Part shown: piece after piece, positions 8,853-20,454 of the stretch
How the letters are laid out: each line of letters starts with the position of its first letter
How positions within the stretch are numbered: the first letter of the stretch is position 1
From: Sporomusaceae bacterium
GTDB lineage: Bacteria; Bacillota; Negativicutes; UBA1444
Assembly (NCBI GenBank): GCA_018434355.1
Contig: JAHDPL010000014.1
Span: 62,001-126,000, forward strand
Length of the DNA stretch: 64,000 nt
Direction: 5' to 3'
Translations under genes and position numbers: made by a program
The notes under the pieces: model-generated
Told to the model about the DNA's origin: nothing
The model's database searches: none
Seen by the model: the letters and a program-made list of their open reading frames with translations, nothing else

Positions 8853-10394
8853 TTGGCGCAGTTACATTCGCCGATTCTACTCACAATTTTGGACGGATGG
8901 GGCATCGGACGCTGCGATGACCCATCCAACGCCATTATACAAGCCGGCACGCCGAATATATCAAGACTGATGGAACAGTATCCCTGCACTGCTTTAAAAT
9001 GTTCAGGCGAAGCGGTCGGTTTGCCGGATGGCCAGATGGGCAATTCAGAAGTCGGTCATCTTAACATCGGTTCCGGTCGAATCGTATACCAAGAATTGAC
9101 CAGAATCTCCAAAGCCATCCGTGACGGAGATTTCTTCGCCAACCCGGTGCTGGTGCAAACTATGCAACAGGTGAAGCAGGCCGGAACCGCCCTGCACCTC
9201 ATGGGTTTGTTGTCTGACGGTGGCGTGCATAGTCATATCGATCATATCGTAGCCTTAGTCGAACTGGCGAAACGGCAAAACATCGAAAATGTATACATTC
9301 ATGCCTTTCTGGACGGGCGCGACACTGCCCCTGCTTCGGCCAACATCTTCGTAGATCAGTTGGAAAACAAAATGAAGCAAATCGGCGTCGGTCGCATCGC
9401 TACCGTCATCGGGCGTTACTATGCCATGGACCGCGACAAGCGCTGGGATAGAACTGAGCAGGCCTATGCGGCTCTGGTTTACCGGGAAGGTCTGCAAACA
9501 ACCACTGCCCGCGAGGCCGTTGAAGCCGCCTATGCCCGTGGCGAAACCGACGAATTTGTCAAACCGACGGTAGTGTCTGCCTGCCCCGCCTGCGGCATCA
9601 AAGAAAACGACGGAATTATCTTCTTCAATTTCCGACCAGACCGGGCCCGTCAGTTGACTCGCACATTCATCCTGCCGGATTTTGTCGACTTTCCTCGTCG
9701 CAACGGCTATTTTCCGGTCCATTACGCCTCGCTCACCCAGTATGACGAAACGTTCGATGTGCCTGTCGCCTACCCGCCGCAATATCTGAACGACACGTTG
9801 GGTGAAGTGTTCAGTCGCGCCGGCTATCATCAGCTACGCGTCGCAGAAACCGAAAAATACGCCCATGTCACTTATTTTTTCAACGGCGGCGAAGAAACGC
9901 CGTTCCCCGGCGAAGACCGTCAGTTAATCCCCTCGCCAAAAGTCGCCACTTACGATTTGCAGCCGGAAATGAGCGCGCCGGAACTAACCGAGGCGCTCCT
10001 GACCGCGATCCGTTCCCGCCAATTCGATCTGATCGTTTGCAACTTCGCCAATGGCGACATGGTCGGGCATACCGGCGTAATGCCTGCTGTGATAAAAGCG
10101 GTCACGATGGTGGATGAGTGTGTCGGCCGGATTGCCGAACTCGTTCTGGCGCAAGGCGGTGCAATGCTGATCACAGCCGACCATGGCAACGCGGACATGA
10201 TGCGCGATCCCGTAAGCGGCGAACCGTTCACGCAGCATACAACCAATGAAGTTCCATTCACTCTGGTTGCAGCGGCGCACCAGAACCGCCAATTGCATCC
10301 GGGTATCCTGGCCGATATCGCCCCAACAATCCTCGACCTGGCTGGATTGCCAAAACCGCCCGCCATGACGGGATGCAGCCTGATTATCAAATAA
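8853..10394 (+). CDS. gpmI: 2,3-bisphosphoglycerate-independent phosphoglycerate mutase
   Basis: A 513-residue Mn2+-dependent mutase of the alkaline phosphatase superfamily, interconverting 3- and 2-phosphoglycerate. The N-terminal metal motif is LTILDGWGIG, the phosphorylated Ser is in GNSEVGHLNIGSGR, and the second metal-binding cluster includes TADHGNADMM. The start is TTG 8853, after AAGGAGA at 8838-8844; a longer frame reaches back into tpiA and is not credible. It stands between tpiA and eno, as in many Firmicutes. Confidence 0.97.
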   Translation: MAQLHSPILLTILDGWGIGRCDDPSNAIIQAGTPNISRLMEQYPCTALKCSGEAVGLPDGQMGNSEVGHLNIGSGRIVYQELTRISKAIRDGDFFANPVLVQTMQQVKQAGTALHLMGLLSDGGVHSHIDHIVALVELAKRQNIENVYIHAFLDGRDTAPASANIFVDQLENKMKQIGVGRIATVIGRYYAMDRDKRWDRTEQAYAALVYREGLQTTTAREAVEAAYARGETDEFVKPTVVSACPACGIKENDGIIFFNFRPDRARQLTRTFILPDFVDFPRRNGYFPVHYASLTQYDETFDVPVAYPPQYLNDTLGEVFSRAGYHQLRVAETEKYAHVTYFFNGGEETPFPGEDRQLIPSPKVATYDLQPEMSAPELTEALLTAIRSRQFDLIVCNFANGDMVGHTGVMPAVIKAVTMVDECVGRIAELVLAQGGAMLITADHGNADMMRDPVSGEPFTQHTTNEVPFTLVAAAHQNRQLHPGILADIAPTILDLAGLPKPPAMTGCSLIIK

Positions 10395-10410
10395 ACTGAA
10401 GAGGTGATAA

Positions 10411-11697
<1,287 letters not shown>

Positions 11698-11731
11698 CGC
11701 AAACTGCTATTTCTTCGCAAATAGCGTCGTT

Positions 11732-11764
11732 GCAGGCCGATAGAAATATCCGGCCTGCTTTTTT
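11732..11764 (+). terminator. Terminator after eno
   Basis: GCAGGCCG (11732-11739) pairs with CGGCCTGC (11751-11758), followed by TTTTTT. It closes the glycolytic operon. Confidence 0.9.
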
Positions 11765-11788
11765 ATTCAAATTTTGTCGGCAAATCGA

Positions 11789-11818
11789 TTGTCAAGCCGA
11801 AAGATGCTGTGATAAAAT
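11789..11818 (+). promoter_or_regulatory. Promoter of secG
   Basis: -35 TTGTCA (11789-11794), 18-nt spacer, -10 TAAAAT (11813-11818), about 30 nt before the secG start. A second TTGTC lies at 11774-11778. Confidence 0.6.
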
Positions 11819-11848
11819 GTAGCAGTAAAGTTGGGGGGTGCCGAAATA

Positions 11849-12079
11849 TTGCTTACATTATTGATGGTTCTTGAGGCTATCGTCTGTATCGCGCTGATTG
11901 CAGCCGTTGTTCTTCAGTCCGGAAAAAGCGCCGGATTGTCCGGTTCAATCGCCGGTGGAGCGGAAACGCTGTTTGGCGGCAAGAAAAAAGGTCTGGATGA
12001 AATGTTGGCGAAAGCCACAATGGTATTGGGTGTTTTGTTTGGAGTCATCACCATGTCGCTTGTCCGCATGATGCAGTAG
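11849..12079 (+). CDS. secG: Preprotein translocase subunit SecG
   Basis: A 76-residue protein with two membrane helices (about residues 2-21 and 55-74) joined by the Gly-rich loop LQSGKSAGLSGSIAGGAETLFGG typical of SecG, the auxiliary subunit of SecYEG. The start is TTG 11849, 8 nt after GGGGGGTG; the longer in-frame TTG at 11831 is part of that ribosome site. Its place after eno, ahead of the esterase-rnr-smpB-ssrA block, is a common Firmicute arrangement. Confidence 0.93.
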   Translation: MLTLLMVLEAIVCIALIAAVVLQSGKSAGLSGSIAGGAETLFGGKKKGLDEMLAKATMVLGVLFGVITMSLVRMMQ

Positions 12080-12101
12080 CTCGGTTTCTCTGTTTCAGAA
12101 A

Positions 12102-12130
12102 GTGGCGGTGCAATCGTGCCGCCGCTTTTT
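12102..12130 (+). terminator. Terminator after secG
   Basis: GTGGCGG (12102-12108) pairs with CCGCCGC (12119-12125), one G-U pair included, then TTTTTT. The remaining stretch up to 12241 holds no feature I can name; a promoter for hppA must lie there or read through. Confidence 0.8.
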
Positions 12131-12255
12131 TGCAGACGCAATAGGTTGCATATTTCCCTAAACCGTTTGTTTGGAGTACCCTATATCACCCATTTATCAC
12201 AGTTCTTTTACTGTTTTTTCTAAATTATTCAGCCAATTTAAAGGAGGATGCAATT

Positions 12256-14277
12256 TTGGACAAGTACTTGATCCTGGCCACTTTGTCAGGCGCCGCCGCA
12301 CTACTGTTTGGTTATATTCTCAGCTCCGGCATCAGCAAAATGGATGCAGGCAACAAGCGGATGCAAGAGATTGCCGGCTACATTCACGAAGGCGCGATGG
12401 CGTTCCTGTATCGTGAGTATCGTTACCTTGCGGTCTTCATTTCTTTGGTTTTCGTTATTCTTACCATTTTCATCAGCTGGCAGGCAGCCATTTGCTTCCT
12501 GGGCGGCGCTTTCTGCTCTCTATTGGCCGGGTTCTTCGGCATGCAGGTGGCCACCAAGGCCAATGTACGCACAGCGGCAGCTGCGCAACACGGGATGTCG
12601 CAGGCGCTGCGCATCGCTTTCTCCGGCGGCGCGGTTATGGGCATGTGCGTTTCCGGTCTGGGCATGCTTGGTTTGGGTATATTCTTCCTGGCCTTTGGCC
12701 AGAACGTCGAACATGTCACAGGCTTTAGCCTTGGCGCCAGTTCGATCGCCCTGTTCGCCCGCGTAGGCGGCGGCATCTACACCAAAGCGGCCGACGTCGG
12801 AGCCGACCTGGTCGGTAAAGTCGAAGCCGGAATTCCAGAAGACGACCCCCGCAATCCTGCGGTTATCGCTGACAACGTCGGAGACAATGTCGGTGACGTG
12901 GCCGGTATGGGCGCAGACCTGTTTGAGTCCTATGTCGGATCGATCATCGGTGCTTTCACACTCGGCGCGCTGATTTACAAATCCGGCGAGGGCGTGTTGT
13001 TTGCCTTCTCGATCTGCGGTATCGGCTTGATGGCTTCGATCCTCGGCATCCTGGTCAGCCGCGAAAGCAAAGCTGCCAATCCGCAAAACGCATTGAATAT
13101 CGGAACATATGTTGCAGGTGCAATCACCGTCATCGCCGCCGGTATACTCAGCCAAACGATCTTTGGCGATCTGCGCGCCTTTGGCGCAGTCAGCGCCGGT
13201 TTGATCTGCGGTATGGCGATCGGCAAGTTGACCGAAATCTATACTTCCGGTGATTATAGCCACGTCAAGAACATCGCTCACCAATCTGAAACCGGCCCGG
13301 CAACCACGCTGATTTCCGGTATGGCGGTCGGCATGTATTCCACCGTCTGGCCGTCGGTTTTCATTGCGTTCGGCATGTTGGTGTCCTATTACATCATGGG
13401 TGGCGCTGGAAATGCGCTGCTTGGCCTGTACGGAATTTCGCTGGCTGCGGTCGGCATGCTGTCCACGACCGGTATCACGGTGGCAGTTGACGCCTATGGA
13501 CCGATCTCCGATAACGCCGGCGGAATCGCCGAAATGTCCGAACTGCCGCACAGTGTGCGTGAAATCACCGACAAACTGGACGCAGTCGGCAACACCACCG
13601 CTGCGATTGCCAAAGGTTTTGCCATCGGCTCTGCTGCCCTCACTGCACTCGCTTTGTTCGCCTCCTATGCCCAGGTCGTAAAGCTGGAAGTCATCAACCT
13701 GCTTAATCCACTGACTCTCGCCGGTGTTCTGCTTGGCGCGATGATCCCGTTCCTGTTCTCCGCTCTGACCATGGAAGCTGTCGGTGACGCTGCGAATGAA
13801 ATGATCGAAGAAGTTCGTCGTCAATTCCGCGAGATTCCCGGCCTGATGGAAGGCACCGGCATTCCCGAACATGCGAAATGCGTTGACATCTCCACTGCGG
13901 CAGCGCTGAATAAAATGTTGCTGCCCGGCTCCCTGGCAGTTGTCCTGCCCCTGATGATGGGCCTGTTCCTCGGCGCGGATGCGTTGGCGGGCTTTATCGC
14001 TGGTGCGCTCGTCACCGGCGTACTGATGGCCATCTTTATGGCCAATGCTGGCGGCGCCTGGGATAATGCCAAAAAATACATCGAAGGCGGCGCACACGGC
14101 GGCAAAGGCGGTTTCGCTCACAAAGCGGCTGTCGTTGGCGATACCGTAGGTGACCCTTTCAAAGATACCTCTTCTCCGGCCATGAACATTCTGATCAAAC
14201 TGATGACCGTTGTTTCTCTGGTCTTTGCCCCGGTCATTTACCAACATGGCGGACTGTTGCTCAAGCTGATCAAATAA
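12256..14277 (+). CDS. hppA: Membrane-bound ion-pumping pyrophosphatase, K+-dependent type
   Basis: A 673-residue protein with about sixteen membrane helices that couples PPi hydrolysis to outward H+ or Na+ pumping. The PPi/Mg site [20 protein letters not shown] and the C-terminal [17 protein letters not shown] are intact. In the [10 protein letters not shown] segment the position that is Lys in K+-independent enzymes is Ala, so the K+-dependent subclass is indicated. H+ versus Na+ specificity cannot be settled by eye. TTG 12256 follows AGGAGG by 8 nt. The gene converges with a soluble CBS-domain pyrophosphatase on a shared terminator, so PPi handling is concentrated here. Confidence 0.96.
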   Translation: MDKYLILATLSGAAALLFGYILSSGISKMDAGNKRMQEIAGYIHEGAMAFLYREYRYLAVFISLVFVILTIFISWQAAICFLGGAFCSLLAGFFGMQVATKANVRTAAAAQHGMSQALRIAFSGGAVMGMCVSGLGMLGLGIFFLAFGQNVEHVTGFSLGASSIALFARVGGGIYTKAADVGADLVGKVEAGIPEDDPRNPAVIADNVGDNVGDVAGMGADLFESYVGSIIGAFTLGALIYKSGEGVLFAFSICGIGLMASILGILVSRESKAANPQNALNIGTYVAGAITVIAAGILSQTIFGDLRAFGAVSAGLICGMAIGKLTEIYTSGDYSHVKNIAHQSETGPATTLISGMAVGMYSTVWPSVFIAFGMLVSYYIMGGAGNALLGLYGISLAAVGMLSTTGITVAVDAYGPISDNAGGIAEMSELPHSVREITDKLDAVGNTTAAIAKGFAIGSAALTALALFASYAQVVKLEVINLLNPLTLAGVLLGAMIPFLFSALTMEAVGDAANEMIEEVRRQFREIPGLMEGTGIPEHAKCVDISTAAALNKMLLPGSLAVVLPLMMGLFLGADALAGFIAGALVTGVLMAIFMANAGGAWDNAKKYIEGGAHGGKGGFAHKAAVVGDTVGDPFKDTSSPAMNILIKLMTVVSLVFAPVIYQHGGLLLKLIK

Positions 14278-14311
14278 AGCAGCCGGCAACATATCATAAG
14301 GTCTTGATCCA

Positions 14312-14349
14312 AAAACGAAAGCCCCGGCGCACGCCGGGGCTTTCGTTTT
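14312..14349. terminator. Shared bidirectional terminator
   Basis: A perfect inverted repeat with 18-bp arms (14312-14329 and 14332-14349) and a 2-nt centre: a GC-rich core flanked by AAAACGAAA/TTTCGTTTT. It serves both hppA and the convergent pyrophosphatase gene. Confidence 0.95.
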
Positions 14350-14362
14350 AGACACCACTGGT

Positions 14363-16000
14363 CTATTCTTCCTGACGGGCCGCTTCGACGAGCGGCGGCA
14401 CCACTTGCTTCTTTCGCGACAATGTTCCTGGCAGGACAAACACCGCAGCGGCATCTTCCTCGCCAAAGGCGCTCCGCAACAATCCCACCGGCTTCCCAGC
14501 GTACAGCAGATGAGTTGTTTCATTCAATACATCCGTCAGCATCAACAGCGCCAAATCAAAGCCGTCCTTTTGCCGGACGCCGGCCAACGCAGCCTGCAGG
14601 CTCTCCACCCGCTCGACCAACAGCTCGGCTGCGCCCATCACCGACACTTGGCTAATCGACACCCGGTATTCACCGATCTGAAACTCCTTCAAATCATAAC
14701 GAATGATTTCTTCCGGTTGCATATCGGTAAACCGCGACCCTGCCCGAAGCACCTCCATGCCGAACGCCTGCAGCTCCACCCCGGCGATGCCGGCCAGCTT
14801 TTCCGCGGCGTTCCGGTCCTGCGCCGTGGCGGTCGGTGAACGGAAGAACAACGTGTCCGAAATCACCCCAGCCAGCAGCAAGCCTGCAATCTGCGGCGGA
14901 ATCTCCACATTGCGGTGCCAGTGCATAAAAGCGACGATTGTCGAGGTGGACCCCACCGGGTCATGCCGGATGAAAATCGGCTCGCCGGTCTCCAGCCCGC
15001 CCAGTCGATGATGGTCGATGATTTCAACAATGTGGGCTTCTTCGATTCCTTCGACCGCCTGCGTCTTTTCATTGTGGTCGACTAGCACCACCCGCTCGCG
15101 CTCCGGCACAATCAGACGGTCACGGTTGATCATGCCGATGATCTTGCCGTTTTCCGCCACCGGATAGTTGCGAAACCTCGTCCGCACGGTGATGTCGCGA
15201 ATATCGCTGACCAAATCGGCCGGTTTGAATGCCACCACATTTTGCTGCATAATCGAACGCACTGGGATGCTTTGATTCACCAGACGGGCAGCCGTATAGG
15301 TGTCGAACCGGGTGCGGAAAATCAAAGCGCCGCGCTCCGCCGCCGCCGCTCGTACAGAATTGCTGGCATTGGCGTTTCCGGTAATGACCAACAAATCGAT
15401 GCCGCACTCAATCAATGTCAACTGTTCTTCTTCACGGTCGCCGACCAACGCGATATCACCGGCTTTGATCAATCTTTTGAAGGTTTCCGCTTTCGCCGCC
15501 GCAATCCAGATTTTTCCCCGGACAATCTTGTCGATTTCCCCGGCGACTTCGATTTTTCCATTCAGTACTTTCAGGATTGCCCGCAGCGACACTCCGGCCG
15601 AGGCCAAATCCGGCATCTCCAGTTCTTCAAAATAACGCTTGGCTAAATCACCAAGCGAAACCATGCCTAGCAATAGCCCTTTCTCATCGACAACCGCCGC
15701 CGATTTTGCTTCGCTTTCCTTCATTCGTTGCCCCAGTTCCTGCAACGTTTCATCCGGCAACAGCGTAATCGCGACCGGCGACATGATATCTTTGGCCCGA
15801 GGATACAAATCGGCGATCAGTATCGGAATCTCTACGCCGAATTTTTCCAGCACAAAGCGGGTTTCACTGTTGATCTTGCCAGCCCGGGCCGGAACGGCCA
15901 ACTCACCGAGCGCCTGTTTCAGATGGGCATAGCCGATTGCCGAACAAATCGAGTCGGTATCCGGATTTCGGTGCCCGATCACATAAAGTGGCCTTGACAT
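14363..16000 (-). CDS. Mn-dependent inorganic pyrophosphatase with CBS and DRTGG domains
   Basis: A 545-residue soluble family II pyrophosphatase. Residues 1-60 and about 300-540 form the split DHH-DHHA2 catalytic part: GHRNPDTDS at 9-17 and EIIDHHRLGG are metal-binding motifs, and SRKK near the C-terminus is the substrate-binding loop. Between them sit two CBS domains (starting at IMSPVAITL and IMQQNVVAF) flanking a DRTGG domain. In studied homologues CBS pairs bind adenine nucleotides, so activity is probably tuned by energy charge or diadenosine polyphosphates. The start is ATG 16000 with GGGGGG upstream. It is convergent with hppA. Confidence 0.95.
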   Translation of the reverse strand: MSRPLYVIGHRNPDTDSICSAIGYAHLKQALGELAVPARAGKINSETRFVLEKFGVEIPILIADLYPRAKDIMSPVAITLLPDETLQELGQRMKESEAKSAAVVDEKGLLLGMVSLGDLAKRYFEELEMPDLASAGVSLRAILKVLNGKIEVAGEIDKIVRGKIWIAAAKAETFKRLIKAGDIALVGDREEEQLTLIECGIDLLVITGNANASNSVRAAAAERGALIFRTRFDTYTAARLVNQSIPVRSIMQQNVVAFKPADLVSDIRDITVRTRFRNYPVAENGKIIGMINRDRLIVPERERVVLVDHNEKTQAVEGIEEAHIVEIIDHHRLGGLETGEPIFIRHDPVGSTSTIVAFMHWHRNVEIPPQIAGLLLAGVISDTLFFRSPTATAQDRNAAEKLAGIAGVELQAFGMEVLRAGSRFTDMQPEEIIRYDLKEFQIGEYRVSISQVSVMGAAELLVERVESLQAALAGVRQKDGFDLALLMLTDVLNETTHLLYAGKPVGLLRSAFGEEDAAAVFVLPGTLSRKKQVVPPLVEAARQEE

Positions 16001-16104
16001 GGGAACCCCCCTACATGCTATTTTATATATTATACTATACTCATGGCAGGGTTTGAGAGCTCTGTTGTGGAATCCTTGAACTAGAGACTATGGAGGAGCT
16101 GCCA

Positions 16105-16872
16105 TTGAGCGACGCAAACGACCGAAGCAAACTGCTGAAAGGCGCCGAACCGTTCCTGCTAAAAGGCGGACCGCGCGGCGTATTGTTGGTGCACGGCTTC
16201 ACCGGGTCGCCGGGAGAAATGCGCCTACTGGGTGAACACCTCGCCCACCTGGACTATACCGTACTGGCGGTCCGACTGCCTGGCCACGGCACTGTCGTGC
16301 AGGACATGGAGCCAACCAACTGGCGGCATTGGTACGGATCGGTCGTCGACGGCTGGCACCTTCTCGGCGGACTGTGCAGTGAAATCAATGTGGTCGGGTT
16401 GTCTATGGGCGGCTTGCTGTCGTTGAAACTTGCTGCCGAGTACCCGGTGCATCGTCTGGTCGCGCTGAGCACGCCGATTTACCTGGCCAACCGTCAAGTC
16501 CCCTTGCTTCCGCTGTACCGGCTGTTTCGTCGGTTCGTGCCGAAGAAGCAACGCGGATACGATGTCGAGCCGCATTATATCGCTGGTTATGACCAAACCC
16601 CCTTGTCCAGTCTGTCGAGTCTGCTCGATCTGATCGAATTGGTCAAGCTGGATCTGCCTCGCATCCACTGCCCGACCCTGCTCGTCCAGTCGCGCCGCGA
16701 ACATACCGTCCGGCCAGAAAGCGCCACTTATCTCCACGAGAACCTGGGCGCCTCAGAAAAAGAAGTGTTCTGGCTGGAAAAATCCGGCCATGTCGTCACG
16801 CTGGACATTGAACGCGAAACCGTGTTCAAACAAGTTAGTGCTTTTTTAGCCCGCAATACCAAGGAGGAATGA
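16105..16872 (+). CDS. Carboxylesterase, Est30/YvaK type
   Basis: A 255-residue alpha/beta hydrolase acting on short-chain esters. The oxyanion region is HGFTGSPGEM, the nucleophile elbow GLSMGG and the catalytic His region SGHVVTLD. At the acidic position, where Est30-type enzymes have Asp (ARHDE), this protein appears to have Glu (SRREH). The start is TTG 16105, 6 nt after GGAGGAG; the ATG at 16090 overlaps the ribosome site. In Bacillus the orthologue lies between secG and rnr, as broadly here. Confidence 0.9.
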   Translation: MSDANDRSKLLKGAEPFLLKGGPRGVLLVHGFTGSPGEMRLLGEHLAHLDYTVLAVRLPGHGTVVQDMEPTNWRHWYGSVVDGWHLLGGLCSEINVVGLSMGGLLSLKLAAEYPVHRLVALSTPIYLANRQVPLLPLYRLFRRFVPKKQRGYDVEPHYIAGYDQTPLSSLSSLLDLIELVKLDLPRIHCPTLLVQSRREHTVRPESATYLHENLGASEKEVFWLEKSGHVVTLDIERETVFKQVSAFLARNTKEE

Positions 16873-16881
16873 GACCTGATC

Positions 16882-17946
16882 ATGCCAATACTTCATCTGT
16901 TCAGACAGTCAGCGCTGGTGTTCACCTGCCTGCTTCTATTATGCCTGGTACCGGCGGTGGGGTTCGCTGCAAAAAAACCGGCAAAGCCCGCTGCCCCGGT
17001 CGCGGCTGAAGCGCCGTTTACGCTGGAGCAACCGGCGAACTGGCAATTTCATCAGGCCGGAGAATGCGATACGTTGACCCTGTTCCTGCAAAACAACAAC
17101 GATCCGCTGCAACAACTCTTCTTCTTTCCCCGCTTCGGCCCTGTCTACATGAGCCAAGAGCAAAAAGCGAGCGACCTTCAGTACGAGTCGATGAGCGGTC
17201 AATCACTTAGCCGCCGTGACATGCCGGTGGTAAAACCGATGACAGCCGAGAACTTTGTCCGGTTCATGCCGCAAATTCTCCAAATGCAGACGATACGGGA
17301 CTTTTTCCCGAATCGGCCTGGCCTGCGCGTTGTCGAAACGATTGCTGTCACACCGCAAAAAAAAGCTCTCGACTATCTCGATACACAGTCGGCAATCATT
17401 CGGATTCTATTTGTTCAGGATAACCGACTGGGGGAAGGACTGATTGCGCTAACCACCGTCCCTGCTGCTGAATTCCGCAGCGCCCCCGGCGGTGGAATCG
17501 GCATGGGATTCCTGCTTTACGGACTAACGGCGCCGAAAGGCAAACTGCATGAGCAACTGCCGGAACTGCTAAAAATCGGTCGTTCCTTCAAACTGTCGAC
17601 CAGCTATGAAAAGAAATGCAAAAAAGACCGAGCCGAAGACTCGCCGGCACTGCTGAGCCCCGGCAACTCGCTGAAACCGGTATTGGACGCAATGGCGCTG
17701 GTCTGGGAAAAACGAACGCCGGCAGAAGACATGCTGGCAGAAAAGCGCGCCGACGAACTGCAAGGACTGGAGCGGTTGCACCGCCCTGCGACCGGTGAAG
17801 TCTATGCGGTCGCCAAAGGCTTTTCCGCACAATACCTTGCCAGTCCCCAATCCTACAACATCAGCGACCTGCGCCCATTGCCGGACGACCCAGTTCTTTG
17901 GCTCAAATCGGCGTTAAATGGAACACAGGCTATCACCAAAAAATAA
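16882..17946 (+). CDS. Secreted protein of unknown function
   Basis: A 354-residue exported protein. Residues 1-30 form a signal peptide (LLLLCLVPAVGFAA), followed by a Lys/Pro/Ala-rich linker and then a beta-rich region starting FTLEQPANWQFHQAGECDTLTLFLQ, loosely reminiscent of PsbP-like domains. Two Cys (in GECDT and KKCKK) could form a disulfide. No catalytic motif is recognised. AGGAGG lies 14 nt before ATG 16882, a long but usable gap, and overlaps the end of the esterase gene, suggesting one transcript. No family is assigned. Confidence 0.7.
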   Translation: MPILHLFRQSALVFTCLLLLCLVPAVGFAAKKPAKPAAPVAAEAPFTLEQPANWQFHQAGECDTLTLFLQNNNDPLQQLFFFPRFGPVYMSQEQKASDLQYESMSGQSLSRRDMPVVKPMTAENFVRFMPQILQMQTIRDFFPNRPGLRVVETIAVTPQKKALDYLDTQSAIIRILFVQDNRLGEGLIALTTVPAAEFRSAPGGGIGMGFLLYGLTAPKGKLHEQLPELLKIGRSFKLSTSYEKKCKKDRAEDSPALLSPGNSLKPVLDAMALVWEKRTPAEDMLAEKRADELQGLERLHRPATGEVYAVAKGFSAQYLASPQSYNISDLRPLPDDPVLWLKSALNGTQAITKK

Positions 17947-17959
17947 AAGGAGAATTTTT

Positions 17960-18385
17960 ATGGATACAATCATACCCCCCGCCGATGAAAGAGATGAAAG
18001 AAACCAGTGGTGCTTTGCATGTGGCCCGAAAAATCCGTTTGGCCTGAAACTGAGTTTTCGCGAGCAGGATGACACCTATCTTAGTGAATTTACCGGTCAG
18101 CAACAACACCAGGGCTACGATGGCATCATGCACGGCGGCATTGTCAGTACCCTGCTCGACGAAATCATGGCACGCTATCTTTATGCAAAAGGCATGAACG
18201 CAGTGACCGCCCGTCTGGAAGTCCGCTACAACAAACCGACGCCGATCGGCGTGCCGCTGCTGCTCAAAGGCCGCATCACCAAAAACAAAGGCCGCATCTA
18301 CGAAACGGAAGGAACGATAGAACTGCCGGACGGCACCGTCACCGCGCAGGGAACGGCAAAAGTTTTCATCATTGATCCGTCATGA
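17960..18385 (+). CDS. PaaI/YbgC-like hotdog thioesterase
   Basis: A 141-residue hotdog-fold protein. CFACGPKNPFGLKL is the N-terminal signature of one PaaI-like group, and GIMHGGIVSTLLDEIMA carries the HGG turn and the acidic residue that usually act on acyl-CoA thioesters. ATG 17960 follows AGGAG; upstream in-frame starts run into the preceding gene. The stop codon overlaps the start of rnr (ATGA), so translation is coupled. The acyl substrate is not predictable. Confidence 0.88.
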   Translation: MDTIIPPADERDERNQWCFACGPKNPFGLKLSFREQDDTYLSEFTGQQQHQGYDGIMHGGIVSTLLDEIMARYLYAKGMNAVTARLEVRYNKPTPIGVPLLLKGRITKNKGRIYETEGTIELPDGTVTAQGTAKVFIIDPS

Positions 18386-20454
18386 GAACGCCGCGAAAGC
18401 AAGTCGACAATTTGATCGAAGGTCGACTGCAAGTATCAGGCAAGGGGTTTGGGTTTGTCATCTCACCCGACCCGGTCGTAGCCGATGTCTATATTCCGCG
18501 CGAAAAAATGCTCGATGCGATGCATGGCGATACAGTACAAATTCGCCTGCAGGAGCGCCAGTTTTCAGATGGTCGCAAAGCCGAAGGCGAGATCGTAAAA
18601 ATCCTCGAGCGCGCCAACACTCATGTCGTCGGCACGTTCAGCGTCAACCCGCGCGGTCTGGGCCTGGTACAGCCAGCCGACAGCAAACTGGCCGCCGAAA
18701 TCATCATTCCGAAAAAATCCTTCGCCGCGGCGCGCCCCGGCGATCAGGTCGTCGTAGAACTCACCCGCTGGCCCAAACAGGAGAAAAAAGCCGAAGGCCG
18801 TATCACGCAAATCCTTGGCAAGCTGGGTGAGCCGGGCGTCGATGTGCTGACCGTCATGGCGATGCATCAATTGCCGACCGATTTTCCGCCGGCAGCTGCG
18901 CAAGAAGCGGATAAAATTGCTACAACGATCCAACCGGATGAACTGACCGGACGGCGTGATTTGCGCGATCTCTCCGTTGTAACCATCGACGGGGAAGACG
19001 CCAAAGACCTGGACGATGCCGTGCATGTCGAGCAAATCGGCCCCGGCCTGTTCCGGTTAGGCGTGCATATCGCCGATGTCAGCCACTATGTGCGGGAAAA
19101 CCGCCCGCTCGATCTGGAAGCGCGTCAACGTGGCACCAGCGTCTATCTGGTGGACCGGGTCATCCCGATGCTGCCGCACCGCCTGTCGAACGGCATCTGC
19201 AGCCTCAATCAGGGCGAAGACCGGCTGACACTCTCGGCAGTGATCGATATTGACAGCAGCGGCAGGGTCGTCAAGTATGAATTGTTCCCCAGTGTGATCC
19301 GCGTCCGCACCCGCCTGAGTTATACGATTGTCCGGCGGATTCTCGCCGACAAGGATGCCGCTTTGCAGGAGCAATATGCGCCATTGGTTCCGATGCTGAA
19401 AACAATGGAAACCCTCGCTGCCGCCCTGCGACAAAAAAGATTCCGCCGCGGCGCGATCGACTTTGACCTGCCGGAGCTGAAAATCAAGCTCGATGAAAAG
19501 GGCGTGCCGATCGCCATTGAAAAACGGACCCGCTCGGTCGCCGAATCAATCATTGAAGAATTCATGCTGGCTGCCAACGAAACAGTCGCCGAACATATGG
19601 ACCGACGCGAAATCCCCTTTGTCTTCCGCGTCCACGCCGATCCCGACCCGGAAAAAATGGCCAAGCTGGCCGACCTGTTGCGCGGCCTTGGTCAACGTAT
19701 CGGCGCCTGGACCAACGTCAGCCCGATGGATCTGCAAAAAGCCCTCGCCGGGATGGAAGGCAAGCCAGAGGAAAAAATGGTCTCCACCCTGATGCTGCGC
19801 TCGCTGAAACAGGCCCGTTATGAGGCGGAAAACGCAGGCCACTTCGGCCTGGCCGCCAAATACTATACTCATTTCACTTCGCCGATCCGCCGCTACCCCG
19901 ACCTGATCGTCCACCGCCTGCTGCGCGAAACATTTGCCGGTTCGCTGTCACCCCGGCGCATCGAGCAGCTTCAGTCACTGCTGCCGCAGATCGCCTCGGA
20001 CTGCTCCGACCGCGAACGCGCTGCCACCGAAGCCGAACGGGAATCAGTCGACATGAAAGTCGCCGAATATATGCAGCAATTCATCGGCGATGAATTCCCG
20101 GCGATCATTGCCGGAGTCACCGGGTTCGGCTTCTTTGTCGAACTGGAAAACGGCGTGGAAGGCCTGGTCCATGTTTCGTCGCTGCAAGACGATTACTATC
20201 AGTATCTGGAGGACCAGCACTGCCTGATCGGCGAACGACTGAAAAAACGCTTCCGCCTAGGCGACGCCGTGACGGTAGAACTGATCAAGGCCAGCCCGGC
20301 TGATCGCAACCTGGACTTTATACTGGCCGGCGGCGCCAATCCAACCACGCGAAAATCAACCGCTGCCCCCGGCAAAAGAAAAGCAAAACATAAAGAGGTG
20401 AACCCCCTTGGCGGGAAAAAATCAAAGCATAAAGATCGTCGCCGAAAACCGTAG
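18382..20454 (+). CDS. rnr: Ribonuclease R
   Basis: A 690-residue 3'-5' exoribonuclease that degrades structured RNA and works with tmRNA-SmpB in quality control. The order is cold-shock/OB domains (about 10-150), an RNB catalytic domain with [12 protein letters not shown] at 202-213 and [15 protein letters not shown], an S1 domain (about 570-650) and a Lys/Arg-rich tail. It is shorter at the N-terminus than the E. coli enzyme, which has an extra helix-turn-helix region. It overlaps the thioesterase gene by ATGA and its last 47 nt overlap smpB. Confidence 0.97.
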   Translation: MRTPRKQVDNLIEGRLQVSGKGFGFVISPDPVVADVYIPREKMLDAMHGDTVQIRLQERQFSDGRKAEGEIVKILERANTHVVGTFSVNPRGLGLVQPADSKLAAEIIIPKKSFAAARPGDQVVVELTRWPKQEKKAEGRITQILGKLGEPGVDVLTVMAMHQLPTDFPPAAAQEADKIATTIQPDELTGRRDLRDLSVVTIDGEDAKDLDDAVHVEQIGPGLFRLGVHIADVSHYVRENRPLDLEARQRGTSVYLVDRVIPMLPHRLSNGICSLNQGEDRLTLSAVIDIDSSGRVVKYELFPSVIRVRTRLSYTIVRRILADKDAALQEQYAPLVPMLKTMETLAAALRQKRFRRGAIDFDLPELKIKLDEKGVPIAIEKRTRSVAESIIEEFMLAANETVAEHMDRREIPFVFRVHADPDPEKMAKLADLLRGLGQRIGAWTNVSPMDLQKALAGMEGKPEEKMVSTLMLRSLKQARYEAENAGHFGLAAKYYTHFTSPIRRYPDLIVHRLLRETFAGSLSPRRIEQLQSLLPQIASDCSDRERAATEAERESVDMKVAEYMQQFIGDEFPAIIAGVTGFGFFVELENGVEGLVHVSSLQDDYYQYLEDQHCLIGERLKKRFRLGDAVTVELIKASPADRNLDFILAGGANPTTRKSTAAPGKRKAKHKEVNPLGGKKSKHKDRRRKP

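Noticed and set aside
13580-13640. K+-independent type membrane pyrophosphatase
   Set aside because: The diagnostic position in [10 protein letters not shown] is Ala rather than Lys, so the K+-dependent type is preferred.
12520-14523. Long open frame of 667 codons on the minus strand
   Set aside because: It is antisense to the highly conserved hppA, has no ribosome site and shows no family motifs; it arises from GC-biased codon use.
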